The notes under the pieces: generated by a model | Databases searched by the model: none | What the model saw: the letters and a program-made list of their open reading frames with translations, nothing else | Told to the model about the DNA's origin: nothing | Program-made: the position numbers and the translations under genes | Assembly: GCA_027587225.1 (NCBI GenBank) | Contig: JAPDDQ010000067.1 | Span: 1 to 32,345 of the forward strand | Length of the DNA: 32,345 nt | Direction: 5' to 3' | DNA from: Solirubrobacter taibaiensis | Lineage (GTDB): Bacteria > Actinomycetota > Thermoleophilia > Solirubrobacterales > Solirubrobacteraceae | In this document: one piece after another, positions 28,940 through 32,345 of the stretch | Numbering within the stretch: the first letter of the stretch is position 1 | Layout: every line of letters begins with the position of its first letter

Positions 28940-29931
28940 TTGCGCAGCAGCGGCATGACGTCGGAGGCGAACTCGTCGATGTAGCGGCGCTGGTCATTGC
29001 CCGGGAAGTGGAACACGAGCTCGGTGAAGCCGAGGTCGGTGTAGGGCTTGATCCGGTCGACGATGTCCTGCGGGTCGTCGGAGACGATGAAGCGCGTGTG
29101 GGCGCGGTCGGTGGCCTCGTCGGCCAGGCGCTCCATCTCCACCGGGTCCTCGACGCCTTCCTTCTCCTCGGGCGTGAGCGCGAGCGCGGCCCACCAGTGC
29201 GTGGCCTTCATGGCCGTGTCGAGGTCGCGGTCGTAGGAGACCTTGATCTCGATCATGCGCTTGATCTGGTTGTAGTCGCGGTCGGCCTTCTCCGCGCCTT
29301 CCTTGACGTTCTCGAGCAGGTTGACGTAGAGCTCCGGGTCCTTGCCGGAGGTGCAGATGAAGCCGTCGCCGACGCGGCCGGCGAGCTTGGCCGCGAGCGG
29401 GCCGCTCGCCGCGACGTAGATCGGCACCGGCGTCTCGGGCCGGTCGTAGATCGTGGCGCGCCGGAGCTTGTAGTACTCGCCCTCGTGGTCGACGCGCTCC
29501 TCGGCCCACAGCTGCTTGATGACCTTGATCGCCTCGGCCATCTTCATCCGGCGCTCCTTGCGGCCGGGGAACTCGCCGCCGGTGATCGGCGTCTCGTTCA
29601 TCGCCTCACCGGTCCCGACGCCGAGGAAGATGCGGCCGGGGGCGAGGCAACCGAGGGTCGCGAAGGCCTGGGCGATGATCGCGGGGTGGTAGCGCATCGT
29701 CGGCGTGAGCACGCTCGTGCCGAGCGTTATCGTGCTGGTGGTCGCCGCGGCAGCGCCGAGCCAGGGCAGGACGGCGGGGGCGTGGCCCCCGTTGTGGCGC
29801 CAGGGCTGGAGGTGGTCGGAGACGCCCGCGACCTCGAAGCCGCGTGCCTCCGCGTGCTGGGTCAGCGCGAGCAGTTCCTGCGGGCCGAATTGCTCGTTCG
29901 ACGCCTTGTAGCCGAGCGTGAGGGAAGTCAC
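28936..29931 (-). CDS. fgd: F420-dependent glucose-6-phosphate dehydrogenase Fgd
   Basis: Fgd oxidises glucose 6-phosphate to 6-phosphogluconolactone and reduces coenzyme F420, the main source of F420H2 in actinobacteria. The 331-residue protein aligns end to end with mycobacterial Fgd1. LGYKASNEQF opens it, and D39, H40 and W44 of SDHLQPW, E109 of GTGEAMNE, and S73 of LGTSVLTPT are conserved. The three phosphate-binding residues of Fgd1 have counterparts at K197 (TSGKDPE), K257 (TPEEKEG) and R280 (HTRFIV), so true G6P specificity is likely. The GTG start matches the Fgd1 N terminus, with a TAGTGT hexamer 7 bp upstream. It heads an operon with a lactonase and a dipeptidase and is divergent from tetR. 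Confidence 0.92.
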   Translation of the reverse strand: MTSLTLGYKASNEQFGPQELLALTQHAEARGFEVAGVSDHLQPWRHNGGHAPAVLPWLGAAAATTSTITLGTSVLTPTMRYHPAIIAQAFATLGCLAPGRIFLGVGTGEAMNETPITGGEFPGRKERRMKMAEAIKVIKQLWAEERVDHEGEYYKLRRATIYDRPETPVPIYVAASGPLAAKLAGRVGDGFICTSGKDPELYVNLLENVKEGAEKADRDYNQIKRMIEIKVSYDRDLDTAMKATHWWAALALTPEEKEGVEDPVEMERLADEATDRAHTRFIVSDDPQDIVDRIKPYTDLGFTELVFHFPGNDQRRYIDEFASDVMPLLRK

Positions 29932-29938
29932 ACGCCAG

Positions 29939-29944
29939 ACACTA
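29939..29944 (-). promoter_or_regulatory. Putative -10 of the fgd operon
   Basis: TAGTGT on the minus strand is 7 bp before the GTG at 29931. The TetR-type palindrome at 29957-29977 lies just upstream, over the expected -35 region, so a bound repressor could block this promoter. Confidence 0.4.
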
Positions 29945-29956
29945 CCCGGCTAAAGC

Positions 29957-29977
29957 TTTACGATACTGTGTCGTAAA
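29957..29977. promoter_or_regulatory. 21-bp TetR-type palindromic operator
   Basis: TTTACGA (29957-29963), a 7-bp spacer and TCGTAAA (29971-29977) form a perfect inverted repeat. Two of the three spacer pairs also match, so nine of ten arm positions pair. It is an AT-rich island in a GC-rich gap between fgd and tetR. Size and symmetry suit a TetR dimer, probably the product of the adjacent gene. Confidence 0.7.
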
Positions 29978-30010
29978 CATGAGTGTGCCGTCAGGGAAGA
30001 CCTACAGGCC

Positions 30011-30634
30011 GTGCCGCGGCTAGAGCCGGTCGTCGAAGATGCTCCCCGTGGTCGCCCGCGGGACCCGCGCCGTCGTGAGGCCATCCTGGCCGCGGCCATC
30101 GCGCTCGTGGCCGAGGTCGGCTATGACCGGATGACGGTCGACGCGCTCGCCGCCCGCGCGGGCGTGAGCAAGCCGACGATCTACCGCCGCTGGCCGGGCG
30201 GCAAGTCGGAGATCATCGTCGACGCGATCCGGGCAAAACGGGCTGATGGCGGCACGTTGCCGGACACCGGCACGTTGCGTGGTGATCTGATCGCCTACAT
30301 CCGTGGGGCGACGGAGGGTTTTGACCCGCACGTGGCGGCCGGCCTGATCATGCAGCTGCAGAGCAGCCCGGAGCTCGAGGCGCTGTTCCGCGAAGAGGTC
30401 GTCTGTGACGAGGCGGCGAGATTCGAATCCTTGCTCACGCGTGCCGCCGCGCGCGGAGAGATCGGCGAAGGCGTGGTAACCCCACTGTTCGCCGACATTC
30501 CCGGCTCCATCATTTTCACTCGGTCACTGATCCGGAACGAACCGATCGACGACGCGTTCGTCGAGGAGCTCGTCGACCGGGTCCTGCTCCCCATTCTCCC
30601 CGTCAAGAAGGAACAAGCTCCCCATGTCGTCTGA
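30011..30634 (+). CDS. TetR-family transcriptional regulator
   Basis: This is a repressor-type regulator of 207 residues. The N-terminal helix-turn-helix (about 18-65) reads RREAILAAAIALVAEVGYDRMTVDALAARAGVSKPTIYRRWPGGK in pattern, with the usual GVSKPTIYRRW recognition helix. The C-terminal ligand domain ends in a helix-rich region. The GTG start lies 33 bp after a 21-bp palindrome that is its likely operator. Its 3' end overlaps the downstream drug-exporter start by 11 bp. It should control itself and the exporter, and may also control the divergent fgd operon. It is not recognisably MftR and is far from the mft genes. Confidence 0.9.
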   Translation: MPRLEPVVEDAPRGRPRDPRRREAILAAAIALVAEVGYDRMTVDALAARAGVSKPTIYRRWPGGKSEIIVDAIRAKRADGGTLPDTGTLRGDLIAYIRGATEGFDPHVAAGLIMQLQSSPELEALFREEVVCDEAARFESLLTRAAARGEIGEGVVTPLFADIPGSIIFTRSLIRNEPIDDAFVEELVDRVLLPILPVKKEQAPHVV

Positions 30635-32159
30635 ATCCGTGCCCGCCGCCGGCGGCCAGGACGAAGGCCTTGATCGCAGGCTCCTCGCGATCGCCAGCGT
30701 CGTCGTGCTCGGCGCGATCATGTCGATTCTCGACACGACCGTCGTCAACGTCGCCATCAACACGCTCTCGCGTGATTTCGACACCGATCTCGCCACGATC
30801 CAGTGGATCGTCACGGGCTACACGCTCGCGCTCGCGTCGGTGATCCCGATCACCGGCTGGGCGGCTGATCGCTTCGGCACCAAGCGTCTGTACATCCTCG
30901 CCATCGTGCTGTTCGTCGCCGGTTCTGCGCTGTGCGGCGCGGCCTGGTCGGCCGAATCGCTGATCTTCTTCCGCGTCCTGCAGGGCCTCGGCGGCGGCAT
31001 GCTGATGCCCGCCGGCATGACGATCCTCACGCGGGCGGCCGGTCCGGGGCGCGTCGGGCGCGTCATGGCCATCATCGGCGTCCCGATGATGCTCGGCCCG
31101 ATCCTCGGTCCGATCCTCGGCGGCTGGCTCGTCGACGACTTCTCCTGGCGCTGGATCTTCTTCATCAACCTGCCGATCGGCGCGGTCGCGTTCGCGCTGT
31201 CCCTGCGCATCCTGGAGAAGGACGAGCCGCAGGCCGGCGAGCGCCTCGACGTGCTCGGCCTCGCCCTGCTGTCGCCGGGGCTCGCGCTGGCCATCTACGG
31301 GCTCGCGGAGTCCGCTTCGCACGGCGGTTTCGGCGCGGTCGAGGTGCTGGCGCCGATGCTTATCGGCTTCGCGTTGATCCTCGGCTTCGTCTTCCACGCG
31401 CTGCGCACCCCGAACCCGCTGATCGACCTGCGCCTGTTCAAGAACCGCACGTTCGCGGTGGCCTCGGGGACGCTGATGCTGATGATCATCTCGGTCTTCG
31501 GCGCGATGCTGCTGCTGCCGCTGTACCTCCAGGCGGTGCGCGGTGAGTCGGCGTTCGACTCCGGCCTGCTGCTCGCCCCGCAGGGCATCGGCGCGATGAT
31601 CGCCATGCCGATCGCGGGCCAGCTCGCGGACAAGACCGGTATCGGCAGGCTCGTCATCCCGGGCCTGATCGTCATCGGCGTCACGTTCCTCGGCCTCACG
31701 CAGCTGACCGGCGACACGTCCTACTGGACTCTCAGCGCGATCCTGTTCTTCCAGGGCATCGGCATGGGCTTCACGATGATGCCGCTGATGACGGGGGCGC
31801 TGCAGACGCTGCGCAGGATCCAGGTCGCCCGCGCCTCGACATCCCTGAACATCATCCAGCAGGTCGGCGCCTCGATCGGCACCGCCGTCATGTCCGTGAT
31901 CCTCACCATCGCGCTGCAGGACCGCTTCCCCCAGGGGAACGGCGGGTCGGAGACGGGCCTCGGTGGCACGGGTGCCAACCTCCCGCTGGAGGTCCGCAAC
32001 CTCATGACCGAGGCCTTCACCCACACCTTCTGGTGGGCGACCGCGCTGATCATCCCGGCCCTGATCGCCGCGTTCCTGCTGCCGCGGCGCAAGCCGAAGC
32101 CCGTCGAGGACGAGGACGAGGGCGGCGCCGACGCGGCCCCCATCCTCATGCACGCCTAA
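30624..32159 (+). CDS. DHA2-family MFS multidrug exporter
   Basis: This is a proton-coupled drug efflux pump of the EmrB/QacA type, 511 residues with 14 predicted TM segments. Family motifs include LDTTVVNVAINTLSRDF in TM1, the TM2-3 loop GWAADRFGTKRLY, RVLQGLGGGMLMPAGM in TM4 and the antiporter motif GPILGPILGGWLVDDFSWRWIFFINLPIG in TM5. The C terminus is a short charged tail (PRRKPKPVEDEDEGG). The upstream AAGGAA supports the ATG, which lies inside the end of tetR. Co-transcription with a TetR regulator is the usual arrangement for inducible efflux; substrates are unknown. Confidence 0.93.
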   Translation: MSSESVPAAGGQDEGLDRRLLAIASVVVLGAIMSILDTTVVNVAINTLSRDFDTDLATIQWIVTGYTLALASVIPITGWAADRFGTKRLYILAIVLFVAGSALCGAAWSAESLIFFRVLQGLGGGMLMPAGMTILTRAAGPGRVGRVMAIIGVPMMLGPILGPILGGWLVDDFSWRWIFFINLPIGAVAFALSLRILEKDEPQAGERLDVLGLALLSPGLALAIYGLAESASHGGFGAVEVLAPMLIGFALILGFVFHALRTPNPLIDLRLFKNRTFAVASGTLMLMIISVFGAMLLLPLYLQAVRGESAFDSGLLLAPQGIGAMIAMPIAGQLADKTGIGRLVIPGLIVIGVTFLGLTQLTGDTSYWTLSAILFFQGIGMGFTMMPLMTGALQTLRRIQVARASTSLNIIQQVGASIGTAVMSVILTIALQDRFPQGNGGSETGLGGTGANLPLEVRNLMTEAFTHTFWWATALIIPALIAAFLLPRRKPKPVEDEDEGGADAAPILMHA

Positions 32160-32177
32160 CTCCCAAGACCGACACGA

Positions 32178-32205
32178 ACGGCGGCGCCCCGGTTGGGGCC
32201 GCCGT
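32178..32205 (+). terminator. Hairpin terminator after the exporter gene
   Basis: ACGGCGGCGCCCC (32178-32190), loop GGTT, GGGGCCGCCGT (32195-32205) forms a stem of 11 pairs with one bulged G, starting 19 bp after the exporter stop. It is very stable and lacks a T tract, as expected at this GC content. Confidence 0.7.
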
Positions 32206-32291
32206 CCGATCCTCGGGGTGCCGCTCGTCCAGACGGCACCGTACGTCCCCGGCGGCGCCGCTTTCCCCAGCGGCGGCGTCCGTCGTTTGGG

Positions 32292-32345
32292 CCCGCGCCG
32301 CCGCGGCCCACGCCGCCGCCCACGCCGCGCCGCCCACGCCGCGCC
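32292..32345. repeat. GC-rich imperfect repeat at the right edge
   Basis: CCCACGCCGC occurs at 32307, 32319 and 32333 within a run of CGCC-type triplets that leaves the window. From 32206 to the edge I see no supported gene. A 63-codon open frame on the minus strand is Ala-rich and follows composition only. Confidence 0.5.

Noticed and set aside
29979..30023. 14-codon ATG frame overlapping the tetR start, possible leader peptide
   Set aside because: No regulatory codon run, weak ribosome site; cannot be told from chance.
30011..30634. TetR gene as mycofactocin regulator MftR
   Set aside because: It is more than 25 kb from the mft genes, lacks a recognisable MftR feature, and is coupled to an exporter.
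30603..32153. 516-codon minus-strand frame opposite the MFS exporter
   Set aside because: Charged, repetitive shadow; the + strand has unmistakable DHA2 motifs.
32146..32337. 63-codon Ala-rich minus-strand frame at the right edge
   Set aside because: Overlaps the terminator and a simple repeat; no ribosome site or motif.
1..32345. tRNA, rRNA, CRISPR arrays, insertion sequences, prophage or toxin-antitoxin genes
   Set aside because: No cloverleaf, spacer-repeat pattern, transposase or integrase motif was seen on reading either strand.

Overview
The window is about 70% G+C or higher, has gene-dense ATGA/TGATG-coupled operons, and carries mycofactocin genes, an F420-dependent glucose-6-phosphate dehydrogenase, an FprA-type reductase and a PruA/PruB/PucR proline module. 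Together these point to an actinobacterium, most likely a deep lineage such as Thermoleophilia/Solirubrobacterales; the rank below phylum is inference. I see no rRNA, tRNA, CRISPR array, IS element, integrase or phage gene, and base composition looks even throughout.

Layout. (1) 1-201: an 18-bp tandem repeat, then two homologous 64-bp units that fold into hairpins; the second forms the 3' end of mftE. (2) 144-4519: a compact mycofactocin locus, mftA-mftC-mftD-mftE leftward and mftF rightward, with mftA and mftF start codons only 15 bp apart. No separate mftB is present; a short MftB-like segment is fused to the N terminus of MftC. (3) 4533-7882: an MMPL/RND transporter and an FprA-like NADPH-ferredoxin reductase follow mftF on the same strand. 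(4) 7859-11940: leftward proline catabolism operon (proline dehydrogenase, P5C dehydrogenase, PucR regulator). (5) 12017-16776: zinc alcohol dehydrogenase, lipoprotein, an unknown protein coupled to an LLM-class flavin oxidoreductase, a LysR regulator and a SnoaL-like protein. (6) 16829-24169: response regulator and histidine kinase, a GGDEF/HD-GYP protein, a MepA-like murein endopeptidase, and a GT2-GtrA/GT39 glycosyltransferase pair. (7) 24183-26944: sulfite-oxidase-like molybdoenzyme, CAP-domain secreted protein, ferredoxin-reductase-like flavoprotein and a DUF6510-like zinc-ribbon protein. (8) 26913-29931: leftward operon of Fgd, SMP-30-like lactonase and M19 dipeptidase. (9) 30011-32159: TetR regulator and DHA2 drug exporter, then a terminator hairpin and a GC-rich repeat tail.

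The main new signal is regulatory. Three promoters (response regulator at 16829, GGDEF/HD-GYP gene at 18982, glycosyltransferase operon at 21204) share arrays of 11-bp direct repeats related to TCCCAGGNTTC. In all three the array ends exactly 5 bp before a GAnnCT -10-like hexamer, and the start codon follows 6-7 bp later. I infer an autoregulated two-component regulon joining c-di-GMP turnover, cell-wall glycosylation and peptidoglycan cleavage. A second pattern is a TAGCGT-type hexamer 7-10 bp before the start codon of at least five other genes, suggesting many leaderless mRNAs.

Other points worth a second look are the missing RiPP recognition element in the mycofactocin locus, covariation between the two hairpin units after mftE, the 21-bp palindrome between fgd and tetR, and in-frame minisatellites inside proline dehydrogenase and the MepA-like protein.
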